The notes under the pieces are model-generated. The model did not search any database, was not told the origin of the DNA, and saw nothing but the letters and a program-made list of their open reading frames with translations. A DNA stretch of 64,000 bases from Halobacteriales archaeon YIM A00013 (GTDB taxonomy: Archaea; Halobacteriota; Halobacteria; Halobacteriales; Haloarculaceae), in assembly GCA_025041195.1 (NCBI GenBank), contig JAKCFM010000001.1, positions 1,798,001 to 1,862,000 on the forward strand, read 5' to 3'. Made by a program: the position numbers and the translations under genes. This document shows, in pieces, positions 52,757 to 60,830 of the stretch. Every line of letters begins with the position of its first letter. The first letter of the stretch is position 1.

Positions 52757-53446
52757 GTCCTGGTGCGGTCGGTTGGCGATTTCGGCGAGCGCCTCGACGC
52801 CCGCCTCGTAGACGCCGGTGGCGATCTGATCGAGCGCGGGGAGATTCCACCGTCGTTGGAGCGTCGAAAAGCGATCGCGCATTCCTTTTCCTTCCTCAAT
52901 TGCCAGTTCGTAGCGTTCGATGGAGTCGTCGTGGACGTAGAAGACGAATCGGGTGTACGCGATCTCCTGTGGGCTAAACTGGCCCGTTCGGACGAGATCA
53001 CTCGGTTGCCTTCGTTCGCTGGGCGGCGTTGTGGTGAAAAACTCGATTGCGGATGGCGGGTAGCCGAGGATGGTGCCGAGTCGTCGGTGCCAGGCGAGCG
53101 TGCCCACGGTTTTATCAGTCGATGGGAGGAGATCCAGGCGGCCACCGTTCGGAGCGACGAACCAGTCGCTGGCAACGCCAGGGCCGATTCGGCGCGTTGT
53201 GAGGTCGAACAGCTGACAGAGCTCAAACAGACCGCGGTGGGGTGCCCACCGGTGGTTCGGGAACGCGAACTCATGGGCGGTGATATCCGCGGCGGGTTTA
53301 TCGCCCGCAAGCACGAGCGCGAACAACAGCGGATCCCGATACCAGACCGGTTGCTCGACGTACCGTGCACAGTAGGCACGCAAAGCCTCGTGCTGTGCGG
53401 GGGTGCAATCATCCGCGCGCGGCGAAATCGTGGAGGGGACGAGCAC
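52745..53446 (-). CDS. Conserved protein of unknown function
   Basis: A 233-residue soluble protein starting from a GTG. Features are an N-terminal helical domain with many aromatic residues (AYCARYVEQPVWYRDPLLFAL), a central HRWAPHRGLFELCQLF segment, and a long C-terminal helix around residue 175-220. No signal peptide or membrane segment. I do not recognise the family. Its 3' end overlaps the convergent zinc-ribbon peptide. It could belong to a haloarchaea-specific group; no function is proposed. Confidence 0.65.
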   Translation of the reverse strand: MLVPSTISPRADDCTPAQHEALRAYCARYVEQPVWYRDPLLFALVLAGDKPAADITAHEFAFPNHRWAPHRGLFELCQLFDLTTRRIGPGVASDWFVAPNGGRLDLLPSTDKTVGTLAWHRRLGTILGYPPSAIEFFTTTPPSERRQPSDLVRTGQFSPQEIAYTRFVFYVHDDSIERYELAIEEGKGMRDRFSTLQRRWNLPALDQIATGVYEAGVEALAEIANRPHQDSVV

Positions 53447-53616
53447 GGTCGCTCCGTTGACGTTCGAACAACTAAACTACTCCGGGAGAAACTCAGGAGA
53501 TAGGTTCTGAGAGTGGAATATTCAACTGTCCTGGTGGTGTGACGGCGCTACGGATGGTCGTCTGGTGGTATCGCGACGCGCTTGCACCATTGCATAGCTA
53601 TGTAGTTCTCCTGGGA

Positions 53617-54510
53617 TCAATCGACCTGTGAGCTCGATACGCGGTGCAACAAGACGGCGGCGATCCCACCCAGTACGATGTCGAGCACACCGAGCAGTAC
53701 GATCGCTGGCACAATCGTGTTCCAGATGCCAGAAAACGCCGTCACATTGATCACCGAGAGGACATCTTGGCCGAGCATCAGCGCACGGAGGGCATCTACG
53801 CCGTATGTGACCGGATTGACTGTTGCCAGGACCTGCATCCACTCCGGGAGAAAACTGATTGGCAGAAACGCGCTTGAGGAGAAAAGCAATGGATAGTGCG
53901 TCATATACATCCAGATACTGGCCGATTCAATATCTTGTGTCACGAGCGCGATGATGATTGAGAAGGCCGTAAACCACAGCGAATACACGATAACAACAGC
54001 GAAGATTCCGAGTACGCCTCCCAGTCCCGTCTGGATGTAGGGCCCGACCGAGCCACCGGAACCGATCCACAAGAGCAGGTATCCGAGCACGAGAACGATC
54101 GCCGATTGGAAGGCGATCCTGAGCACATCAGCGAGGGCTTTTCCAAGAAATATCGCCCCCCGGTGGGTTGGTGAGACGAGTATTTTTTCGAACATGCCAC
54201 TATCCATGTCCTGGATCAGTCCCGTTCCAGATTGGATGGCTACCGTCATGGCAGTGACAATGATGATCGCCGGCGTGAGAAAGGTAATATAGTTGATGTC
54301 TGCTCCAAACAGGTCTTGAATCGGCCCGCCGGCAAGTTTCCCGAACACCTGCGTAAACAATATCAGAAAGATAAACGGCGATAGCAGTGCCTCGAACACT
54401 ATACTCGCGTTACGGACGGCTTTCTTGAGCCAGCGTTTGAGCGTGACCCACACGTCGACAGAGAAGCTGTTGCCAGCCGCCAGTCGTTCGGCTGTGTCGG
54501 TCGTACTCAT
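53617..54510 (-). CDS. ABC-2 type permease (DrrB-like)
   Basis: A 297-residue membrane protein with six hydrophobic segments. The cytosolic entry helix precedes SPFIFLILFTQVFGKL near 44-59; the family-typical loop MFEKILVSPTHRGAIFLGKAL is at about 109-129, and the C-terminal region FLPEWMQVLATVNPVTYGVDALR near 222-244 matches the ABC-2/daunorubicin-resistance permease signature. It starts at the ATG overlapping the ATPase stop (ATGA). With the ATPase it forms an exporter; the cargo (drug, lipid, polysaccharide) is unknown. Confidence 0.9.
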   Translation of the reverse strand: MSTTDTAERLAAGNSFSVDVWVTLKRWLKKAVRNASIVFEALLSPFIFLILFTQVFGKLAGGPIQDLFGADINYITFLTPAIIIVTAMTVAIQSGTGLIQDMDSGMFEKILVSPTHRGAIFLGKALADVLRIAFQSAIVLVLGYLLLWIGSGGSVGPYIQTGLGGVLGIFAVVIVYSLWFTAFSIIIALVTQDIESASIWMYMTHYPLLFSSSAFLPISFLPEWMQVLATVNPVTYGVDALRALMLGQDVLSVINVTAFSGIWNTIVPAIVLLGVLDIVLGGIAAVLLHRVSSSQVD

Positions 54511-55592
54511 CGATCCACCTCGTCCTGGGCGAGGGCTTCCGGTTGGGCACGACTGTTACCCGAGCTTCGCTCGTCAATATTGCCAGACTGCGTCTGGCTG
54601 TTAACCGGAACGTCTCGCGTTCCGGTGATAGCGAGGAAGACGTCGTCAAGCGTCGGTGATCGAACGTCGAACCCTGTCACCGTGAGGCCCGCATCTCGCA
54701 GCGCGACGAGGAGGTCGGTCCCCTCTCGGCGCGCGTGCTCGGACGCGATAGCGATACCTTCGTCGGTGGTCTCGATCGTACAGTCCGCGAATACACCTGA
54801 CTCACGGGCGACTCGTTGGGCGTGCGCTCGGTGATCGGCAGTCGAGCCTTCGATCGTGAGTTCGAGGATGTCACCGCCGACCTGCGATTTGAGCGCATCC
54901 GGTGAATCGGTGGCGACGAGTTTGCCATCTTGAATCACCGACAGACGGTCACAGAGTTCGTCGGCCTCTGCCAGATACTGCGTTGTAAGAAACAGGGTCG
55001 TCCCCTGCCGATTAATTGCCCGGAAGTACTCCCACAGGCGGTTTCTGGCCCGCGGATCCAACCCGGTCGTCGGTTCGTCCAAGAAGACGAGTTGGGGCTC
55101 ATGCACGAGTGCAGTCGCGATATCGAGACGCTTTTTCATCCCACCTGAGAAATCGCTGGGCTGCTTGTCCGCGACATCCACAAGATCGACGAGTGCTAAC
55201 AGGTCATCAATCCGCTCAGCTCGCTTGCTCCGGGGGACGCCGTACATCTCACAGGCGAACTGGATGTTCTCGCGGGCGGTGAGTTCCGTATCGATGCTCG
55301 TCTCCTGGGCCATGTAGCCAATCGACGACCGAACCGCTCGAGAATCAGTAACCACGTCGTAGCCGTTGACGGTCACCGATCCGCCAGTGGGCTCTAACAA
55401 CGTTACGAACGTTTTGATTGCGCTAGTTTTCCCCGCGCCGTTCGGGCCCAAAAATCCGAAGCATTCGCCCCGAGGAATCTCGAGATCGATGCCGCGTACT
55501 GCATGGGTGCCATCCGCGTACGTGAGTTCGACGTTGCTCGCCGTGATCGCAGTCGTGCATGTCGTTGGTGTTTCGGTCGATTCAGTTACCAT
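54507..55592 (-). CDS. ABC transporter ATP-binding protein (DrrA-like)
   Basis: A 361-residue exporter ATPase. Walker A is GPNGAGKT (about 49-56), the Q-loop GYMAQE, the signature DFSGGMKK (about 147), Walker B VFLDEPTTGLDPRA, and switch residues in TTQYL. The C-terminal extension (about 240-361) carries the DrrA-type regulatory domain and ends with a disordered Ser/Gln-rich tail. First gene of the two-gene exporter. It is divergent from a Bat-type regulator, with a perfect palindrome in the shared 242-bp spacer, suggesting control by that regulator. Confidence 0.92.
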   Translation of the reverse strand: MVTESTETPTTCTTAITASNVELTYADGTHAVRGIDLEIPRGECFGFLGPNGAGKTSAIKTFVTLLEPTGGSVTVNGYDVVTDSRAVRSSIGYMAQETSIDTELTARENIQFACEMYGVPRSKRAERIDDLLALVDLVDVADKQPSDFSGGMKKRLDIATALVHEPQLVFLDEPTTGLDPRARNRLWEYFRAINRQGTTLFLTTQYLAEADELCDRLSVIQDGKLVATDSPDALKSQVGGDILELTIEGSTADHRAHAQRVARESGVFADCTIETTDEGIAIASEHARREGTDLLVALRDAGLTVTGFDVRSPTLDDVFLAITGTRDVPVNSQTQSGNIDERSSGNSRAQPEALAQDEVDR

Positions 55593-55708
55593 GGTCGTTC
55601 GATCTTGCTTTCTGGTCGTTCTGAGTGTCTGTACATCCGCCGTTGATGGGCTTCAGGTTTAGTTCATCCATCAACTGAAGAGAAACGCCGTTCCGCAACA
55701 GGAATTAC

Positions 55709-55724
55709 CCCGATTATAATCGGG
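55709..55724. promoter_or_regulatory. Perfect 16-bp palindrome between exporter and regulator
   Basis: CCCGATTATAATCGGG is an exact inverted repeat with an ATTATAAT core. It lies next to a TTTATA box (about 55728-55733) that could drive the regulator gene, and 117 bp upstream of the exporter ATPase start. It is a natural candidate operator for the HTH protein encoded downstream. Confidence 0.55.
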
Positions 55725-55834
55725 TTATTTATATGGAGTGGCGGTTTGGATCACGTGTATGCCCAGACCGATTCCAGCGGTGCTCGGGAGAGGAGACCGG
55801 AGAGCAACACAATGAGTGCGTCGTTCCACCGAGT

Positions 55835-56509
55835 ATGAGATACATCACGGTTGTCTTCTCTCTGAGTGAAGAGTACGTTCGTTCACAGAGCGAGCAGGGA
55901 ACAACCACAGATCCGAGAGAGATCTGGATGGATGGGACGCTCATCGCAACACAGGAGGCAATTCAGTACCAGAACCTGCTTGAGGATGGGACCGCCGTTG
56001 CGATCGTCCAGTTCCGTGGGGATGCTGACCGGTTCGAATCGATAGCAGACGAGGAACCAGAGATCATCTCCTGTGCAGTGACGGGCGGTGATCCGTGGCT
56101 GGCGTATCTCCAGTTCGAACCGGAAGCATTGCAAATGACACTGTTCGAGCTTTTCGACAGGGAAGCGATCAGCATTGATTGGCCGATGCGAGAGACACCC
56201 GATGGATTGCGAGTCACGCTGTTCGGAGAAGACGCAGCGCTGCAGCGAATGATGACCAGCATTCCCCAGGAGATGGAGTTTCGCCTCGAACGGGCCGGCG
56301 AATACCGACCGGAGCTAGCCGATCCCATTGCTCAGTTGACGGACAGACAAAAAGAGATCGTCCGGACGGCAATCGCTGCGGGCTATTACGAGCTGCCACG
56401 GCGTGCAACGCAAGCGGATATAGCCGACGAGCTCGGCCTGGCGCAGGGGACAGTTGGAGAGCATCTTCGCCGCGCAGAGGCGAAGATCATCCAGTCGGTC
56501 GTTGTTTGA
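55835..56509 (+). CDS. Bacterio-opsin activator (Bat)-type HTH regulator
   Basis: A 224-residue regulator with the GAF-like/Bat N-terminal domain (about 1-150) and a C-terminal HTH_10 domain: LTDRQKEIVRTAIAAGYYE near 168 and the recognition part RATQADIADELGLAQGTVGE then HLRRAEAKI. It has no membrane or metal motif. The frame extends upstream to 55733, but the predicted TATA box lies there, so the ATG at 55835 (MRYITVVFSLSEE) is the start. Divergent from an ABC exporter, which is a likely target, as seen for many such pairs. The inducing signal is unknown. Confidence 0.88.
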   Translation: MRYITVVFSLSEEYVRSQSEQGTTTDPREIWMDGTLIATQEAIQYQNLLEDGTAVAIVQFRGDADRFESIADEEPEIISCAVTGGDPWLAYLQFEPEALQMTLFELFDREAISIDWPMRETPDGLRVTLFGEDAALQRMMTSIPQEMEFRLERAGEYRPELADPIAQLTDRQKEIVRTAIAAGYYELPRRATQADIADELGLAQGTVGEHLRRAEAKIIQSVVV

Positions 56510-56573
56510 GGCGACTGCAAGGGACAACCAAAAAAGGATCAGAAATCGCTACTCGCTCTCAGTGACGGTCAGC

Positions 56574-57029
56574 TCACCGATCTTCGATGGTGTAGGTGAT
56601 ACCGGAGGTTGGGGGGATATCGATGTATCCGTGGAAATGGAACGTGTCCTCGTAGTTGGCGTAGACCGTGCCGTCGATTCCATAATCGTACCACGTTCCA
56701 TCATATTTGATCGCCTGTGGATATTCGAACGAATAATCTGACCCGTTTTCATTGGGGCCATCACCACCCCAGATTGGTGTCGTCGAATAGATCACGTAAT
56801 TGGTGCGATCAGCGACACCCCGAACAGTGACCCGATTCGCGGCCTGTGCGTGGATCCCCTCGGAGGTCTCGCTTGCTGTCGCCGTTTTTGCGCCAGCAGT
56901 GATGCCAGCAATGCCGAGCATTCCGGCCGCAGCCCCTTTCAAAAACCCACGCCTGCTGTTCGTGTGAGTGCTCTGTTTGGTTCGATTCTTCGTTGATGCA
57001 GGTCGATTATCTTGCTCTTTAACTACCAT
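56574..57029 (-). CDS. Tat-exported beta-rich protein
   Basis: A 151-residue protein with a twin-arginine signal (SRRGFLKGAAAGMLGIAG, about 25-42) and likely cleavage after the Ala-rich stretch near 50. The mature part is about 100 residues with many aromatic and glycine residues (YVIYSTTPIWGGDGP, DTFHFHGYIDIPP), suggesting a single beta sandwich. No lipobox. It is convergent with the Bat-type regulator and upstream has an A/T palindrome with the same core as the one before that regulator. Family not recognised. Confidence 0.7.
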   Translation of the reverse strand: MVVKEQDNRPASTKNRTKQSTHTNSRRGFLKGAAAGMLGIAGITAGAKTATASETSEGIHAQAANRVTVRGVADRTNYVIYSTTPIWGGDGPNENGSDYSFEYPQAIKYDGTWYDYGIDGTVYANYEDTFHFHGYIDIPPTSGITYTIEDR

Positions 57030-57091
57030 TTACTTACCATCACCGCATCTGAAGAGATGTGCGCCCCGCCCATAAATTCACCGTCGATTTA

Positions 57092-57105
57092 TTAATTATA
57101 ATTAA
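57092..57105. promoter_or_regulatory. A/T palindrome upstream of the Tat-exported protein
   Basis: TTAATTATAATTAA is a perfect 14-bp palindrome about 65 bp upstream of the ATG of the Tat protein. It shares the ATTATAAT core with the palindrome at 55709-55724. In an A/T-rich stretch part of the symmetry may be chance. Confidence 0.4.
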
Positions 57106-57203
57106 ATTCTGGTAGTTTACATTTGATTCGGTGCCGTATGATAATTCAGGAGTTCATCCCGTTCGATCGCGATTGCTTGAGCGAGAAAGAACGGCGGCCG
57201 TTC

Positions 57204-57731
57204 TTACTCGGTCGTGATCCGTGCCAGCGCGGGGTGCTGGTCTTCAAGACCAGTCGGACAGCCGAGACTGCGATAGCGACCGTACGAATCGAGCAGCTCG
57301 ATCAGCCCAGCAGCTGCACTTGAACAGCCAGGTCGATCGATCGTTTCGAGCGGTGATTGTGGATCCGACGCGGGGAAGGTGAGCTGGTGGATTTCGCCAG
57401 TTCGGGTTTCGTGGTAGCGGACTTTAGCGCCCGTATCGAAGGTGGCGGCCACCACTGTTTCACCCGTTGCGCGGTAGCGCGTGATCCGCTCGATGCCGGG
57501 CAGATGTTCGAAGGCAGTTCGTTCGCTCGCGAGATCGGCCATCGTGAGGATCTGTTCGATTCTGGTGGCGTGGGGACAGCCAGTGGATTGGCACGGGCGA
57601 CACCAGGTTCCCTGGCCGATATCCACCACGTGGTAGAGCTCCGCTTCGGAGAGTTCGTCGCGTGAATCCACCGTAGAAAGGTTCACGCAGTTGCGGTCGT
57701 CGTCCCTGAACAGAAAGAGGGGCAGCGTCAT
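57204..57731 (-). CDS. Cysteine-motif protein of unknown function
   Basis: A 175-residue protein starting MTLPLFLFRDDDRNC. A cysteine cluster GTWCRPCQSTGCPHA (about 52-66) could bind a metal or an iron-sulphur centre. The remainder is mixed alpha/beta with VVAATFDTGAKVRYHET in the middle. No signal peptide. I do not recognise it. Upstream, on the same strand, lies a 411-bp gene-free stretch with two strong hairpins that could be its leader. Confidence 0.55.
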   Translation of the reverse strand: MTLPLFLFRDDDRNCVNLSTVDSRDELSEAELYHVVDIGQGTWCRPCQSTGCPHATRIEQILTMADLASERTAFEHLPGIERITRYRATGETVVAATFDTGAKVRYHETRTGEIHQLTFPASDPQSPLETIDRPGCSSAAAGLIELLDSYGRYRSLGCPTGLEDQHPALARITTE

Positions 57732-58142
57732 CGTCGCCCCCAGAGTGGACAGCCAAGGTGGTGATCGCGATGACCTCGGAGCTGGCGGCGACAGACGACA
57801 CAGCTGTGGCTGTAGTGGTTCAACGAGTCGGTACAATTACGGTTGCGTGTGTTCTCCCATTGCATGGGTATCTCCTTGCATGAGAGCCCAGCGTCGGGTG
57901 GTCACGACACCCGGCGCATTCAACACGAACGCGCAACGCCTGCATGGCGCATCTGTGCTCTCGTGTTGCATTGCCTTCCCGATCGCTTATAAAGTTATTT
58001 AGGAATAATTGTGAAAGACTGTTCGAATAACAGGTTTGTGGGAGAGTGCTCCATCGAAGAATGAATTAGGCACTGGGTTGGGGTCACGATTCACGTCACT
58101 GAGGAAACGCCTCGCTCCATATCCAACGATGAAATTCCAATA
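57732..58142. other. Gene-free stretch with two consecutive hairpins
   Basis: I see no convincing gene here. It contains a 10-bp stem GCGTCGGGTG/CACCCGGCGC (57891-57900 with 57908-57917, one G-U) around a 7-base loop, and directly after it a nested structure: CAACACGA (57921-57928) with TCGTGTTG (57961-57968) enclosing CGCC/GGCG (57937-57940 with 57946-57949). TGCATG words recur four times between 57860 and 57970. The hairpins could be a structured leader of the downstream minus-strand gene, a small RNA, or a terminator of the halocyanin transcript. Confidence 0.5.
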
Positions 58143-58679
58143 CTAATGTGTAGATGTCTCAGACTGAGTACCTGAATCTGCAACAACGACTGCTCCTTTC
58201 ATCCCCGATTCTTTGTGGGGCTCACAGTAATAGTAGTGCGTACCAGGAGACTTGAACGTATGCGAAAAGGGTCCCTGTGACGTGATTCCACCGCTATCAA
58301 ACTTCCCGTCCGTGGCGACAACATTGTGCGCACCTCTCCCTTCCCATTTCCACGTCACGGTCGTTCCTGGAGAGACTTCGATCGCGGCCGGTTCGAACAT
58401 GGGAATATCATCTGCGTTATTATGCCGTTGCGATTCATTCCAAGATGTATGGGGGTGTTCTGGTGTATTTAGTTCATCGGGACCAACCGTTACAGCAATC
58501 GATTTGTTACCAGTCATATCTTGAATGGAATTATCATACCCTTTCGCATGAGCGAGCCAACTCTCAACGCTTTCCGGTTCTTCATCCTCTGACTGACATC
58601 CTGCTAACAGTCCCATAACTGCGATACTCCCAGCGGCCCGGAGAACAGTTCGTCTCCTGGTTTGTTGGTTATATGTCAT
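58143..58679 (-). CDS. Halocyanin-type blue copper lipoprotein
   Basis: A 178-residue membrane-anchored copper protein. The start MTYNQQTRRRTVLRAAG is a Tat signal, ending at the lipobox LLAGC (Cys28). The plastocyanin-like domain has the copper ligands His in GRGAHNVVATDG (about 127), Cys in HYYYCEPHKE (about 160), His three residues later, and Met in ESGMKGAVVV (about 167). Such proteins carry electrons between the respiratory chain and terminal oxidases. The frame continues far upstream, but A/T-rich promoter-like boxes near 58695-58716 set the start. Confidence 0.9.
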   Translation of the reverse strand: MTYNQQTRRRTVLRAAGSIAVMGLLAGCQSEDEEPESVESWLAHAKGYDNSIQDMTGNKSIAVTVGPDELNTPEHPHTSWNESQRHNNADDIPMFEPAAIEVSPGTTVTWKWEGRGAHNVVATDGKFDSGGITSQGPFSHTFKSPGTHYYYCEPHKESGMKGAVVVADSGTQSETSTH

Positions 58680-58694
58680 TATTCCTATTGTCCA

Positions 58695-58716
58695 ATATAT
58701 AAGTAGCAATGATATA
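58695..58716 (-). promoter_or_regulatory. A/T-rich promoter boxes of the halocyanin gene
   Basis: On the minus strand, CTTATATATTGG and ACTATATC lie 16-37 bp before the halocyanin ATG, suitable for a leaderless or very short-leader transcript. Confidence 0.5.
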
Positions 58717-58920
58717 GTCTCTGCGACTCGTTCAACATACCCGCTGAACAACGCGGCGACGACGACCAAGACATCTACCACTCGTTCGATTGGCCTGGAG
58801 ACCGAACGTATCGAAAGATACGAATCAAGAACGAGTGATGATACCCCACTAACGAGTGCCACTCTATGGGTCAGGACTTTCATCGCTTCAGCCACCTTTG
58901 GAACGTCCCAATCTGCGACC

Positions 58921-59024
58921 CAGGACACCACAAAGAATTTACAAAACCCCTCAGATGAGCCACCATGCGACGGCGTACGCTTCTCTCTGCCTGTGGACTC
59001 GCGCTCTCGGGGCTCGCTGGCTGT
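58921..59024 (+). repeat. Direct repeat copy 1 (promoter plus signal-peptide codons)
   Basis: 104 bp that recur at 59941-60044 with only three differences, exactly 1020 bp apart. The repeat covers the TATA-like AATTTACA (58936-58943), the leaderless start region and the first 20 codons of the Tat lipoprotein. Weaker similarity continues some 40 bp upstream. Confidence 0.9.
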
Positions 59025-59867
59025 TCGAGCAACACCGGCGAGGAGGAAACAACACCGACCGAAACGCCCGAACCAACTGTCGTAGTCAATGAAACACCAC
59101 CTCGTCCGGGTCCAGTCACGTTTCTCTCACTCCAGGCAAAGTTAGTACGAGTCGATAGGTATGCCGCAGAATTGACTCGTGGTGAAAAATCACAGTATCT
59201 CTATCTCGATCTCGATTTTACGGACGAAAAACCACCAGCCCGGGATGAATTCACCGTTGAATTCAGTGACAGAACGATCTATCCGATGGCCAAGGGCAAC
59301 ACAATGTCAGTTCTCAACAACTACGGACCACAGTACACCAGACACCGTGGAACGGGATGGCTTCTCTTCGAGTTGCCAGCAACGGGCGACGCAACCGACG
59401 CCAGATTGCGCTGGCCAGACGGTGAATGGATTCCAACCGAACGCATCAAAACACGACTCGCCGGGGAACACCCACCGTTTTCAGTTGGGCTATCAATTGA
59501 TAGAACTATATCTCCTGGATCAGTGCCTTCAATCACTGTTGAGATGACGAATGAGGGCTCCATTGCGTGCCGATTCGTCGGGTCACTGAATCGTGCCGGA
59601 CCAAATAGTGACGCCACGAAACCCACCGAAACCTCAGGGCCCATTTCCTTTCCCCCTGCATCCTCCAAATTCGTTCCCGTCACCGGAATCTCCGAGTTCG
59701 TCCCAGCTGGCAAGACGAAACGGATTGATCTGACCGAATCGGATGAATCGTTCGACGTACCTGCCGAACAGCGTGGAGACAACGAAGGGGATCTTTACTA
59801 CTGGTTCGATGAGCCAGGATCCAGATCGAGGGAAATCGTACGAGTCGAGATCAAAAACGAACAGTGA
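58965..59867 (+). CDS. Tat lipoprotein, first of a tandem pair
   Basis: A 300-residue exported lipoprotein. The signal is MRRRTLLSACGLALSGLAGC, with twin arginines and lipobox Cys20, then a Thr/Pro/Glu-rich linker (TTPTETPEPT) typical of halophile surface proteins. The globular part contains a beta-sandwich with KSQYLYLDLDFTDEKPPARD, a tyrosine-rich NNYGPQYTRHRGTGWLLFEL, and a second beta unit EMTNEGSIACRFVGSLNR near 190-208 that looks like an Ig-like/CARDB fold. Function unknown. TATA box centred about 26 bp before the ATG supports the start. The next gene is its paralogue. Confidence 0.82.
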   Translation: MRRRTLLSACGLALSGLAGCSSNTGEEETTPTETPEPTVVVNETPPRPGPVTFLSLQAKLVRVDRYAAELTRGEKSQYLYLDLDFTDEKPPARDEFTVEFSDRTIYPMAKGNTMSVLNNYGPQYTRHRGTGWLLFELPATGDATDARLRWPDGEWIPTERIKTRLAGEHPPFSVGLSIDRTISPGSVPSITVEMTNEGSIACRFVGSLNRAGPNSDATKPTETSGPISFPPASSKFVPVTGISEFVPAGKTKRIDLTESDESFDVPAEQRGDNEGDLYYWFDEPGSRSREIVRVEIKNEQ

Positions 59868-59940
59868 CGATACCTGACGACCGAGTAGCCACGCTGGGAA
59901 TGCAACTTCAATCGCCACTGAAACAGCCCTGTCTACGATC

Positions 59941-60044
59941 CAGTACACCACAAAGAATTTACAAAACCCCTCAGATGAGCCACCATGCAACGGCGGACGC
60001 TTCTCTCTGCCTGTGGACTCGCGCTCTCGGGGCTCGCTGGCTGT
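59941..60044 (+). repeat. Direct repeat copy 2 (promoter plus signal-peptide codons)
   Basis: Second copy of the 104-bp repeat found at 58921-59024, covering promoter, start and the first 20 codons of the second lipoprotein. The paralogous coding sequence beyond it is far less similar. Confidence 0.9.
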
Positions 60045-60830
60045 ACAACGCTCCCTGGAGATGAACGGAGCCAGACGACAGCACCACCAACCACAACGCC
60101 CGAACCAACCATTGTCGCCGACCCGACGGCTACTCCCACCGGACCGATCTCGGTGCTGGCACTGCAGCCTGCGCTGGTGAAAATCGATACAGACGTGGCA
60201 CGATTCAGCGGGAGTGACAGCACACAGTATCTGTATCTCCATTTCGAATTCACCGACAAAAAACCGCCAGCACACGAAGATCTCACCTTCCAGTTCGACG
60301 GCGAGAGCCACGAGCCGATCGCGAGAACCCACTCAATTCTCAACAGCTACGGCGCACAGTACACCAAACGCCGCGGAAAAGGATGGGTCCTTTTCGAATT
60401 GCCAGCGTCAGGCGACGGGAACAACGCCCGATTGCACTGGCCCAACGGCGAGTGGACGCCACCCAGTGCGCTCCGAAATCGACTCGTCACCCCCCACCCA
60501 CCGCTTTCGGCCGACGTCTCGATCGAGGAAGCGATTGCTCCGGGCTCGGTGCCCACAATCACGGTCGAAGTAACGAACGAGGGCTCCATTGCGGGCCGAT
60601 TCGTGGGAGCTCTCAATCGATCCGGTCCCGAAGCCACCGCAATGCCCGTTGGCGAAGTCACCGAACTTGTCCCCGCTGGCGAGTCGAAAACAATCGAAGT
60701 GACCGAATCGAACGAATCGTTCGACGTCTCAGCCGACCAACGGAATGACGGCGAACGAGATCTCTCCTACGAATTCACATACGACGGAAACGAGATCACC
60801 CAATCGGTGCGGATCACGACGGACAACTAG
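59985..60830 (+). CDS. Tat lipoprotein, second of a tandem pair
   Basis: A 281-residue paralogue of the preceding lipoprotein: signal MQRRTLLSACGLALSGLAGC (Cys20), linker rich in Thr and Pro, then STQYLYLHFEFTDKKPPAHE, NSYGAQYTKRRGKGWVLFEL and EVTNEGSIAGRFVGALNR in the same order. One Arg of the twin pair is replaced by Gln at position 2, but RR remains at 3-4. It lacks about 20 residues near 230 of the first copy. Function unknown; the pair likely has related surface roles. The 3' end overlaps by 4 bp the phosphoglycerate mutase gene on the other strand. Confidence 0.82.
   Translation: MQRRTLLSACGLALSGLAGCTTLPGDERSQTTAPPTTTPEPTIVADPTATPTGPISVLALQPALVKIDTDVARFSGSDSTQYLYLHFEFTDKKPPAHEDLTFQFDGESHEPIARTHSILNSYGAQYTKRRGKGWVLFELPASGDGNNARLHWPNGEWTPPSALRNRLVTPHPPLSADVSIEEAIAPGSVPTITVEVTNEGSIAGRFVGALNRSGPEATAMPVGEVTELVPAGESKTIEVTESNESFDVSADQRNDGERDLSYEFTYDGNEITQSVRITTDN

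Noticed and set aside
58680-58931. Open in-frame extension upstream of the halocyanin start on the minus strand, with hydrophobic character
   Set aside because: It would place the Tat signal in mid-protein, and promoter-like boxes lie inside it; most likely non-coding.
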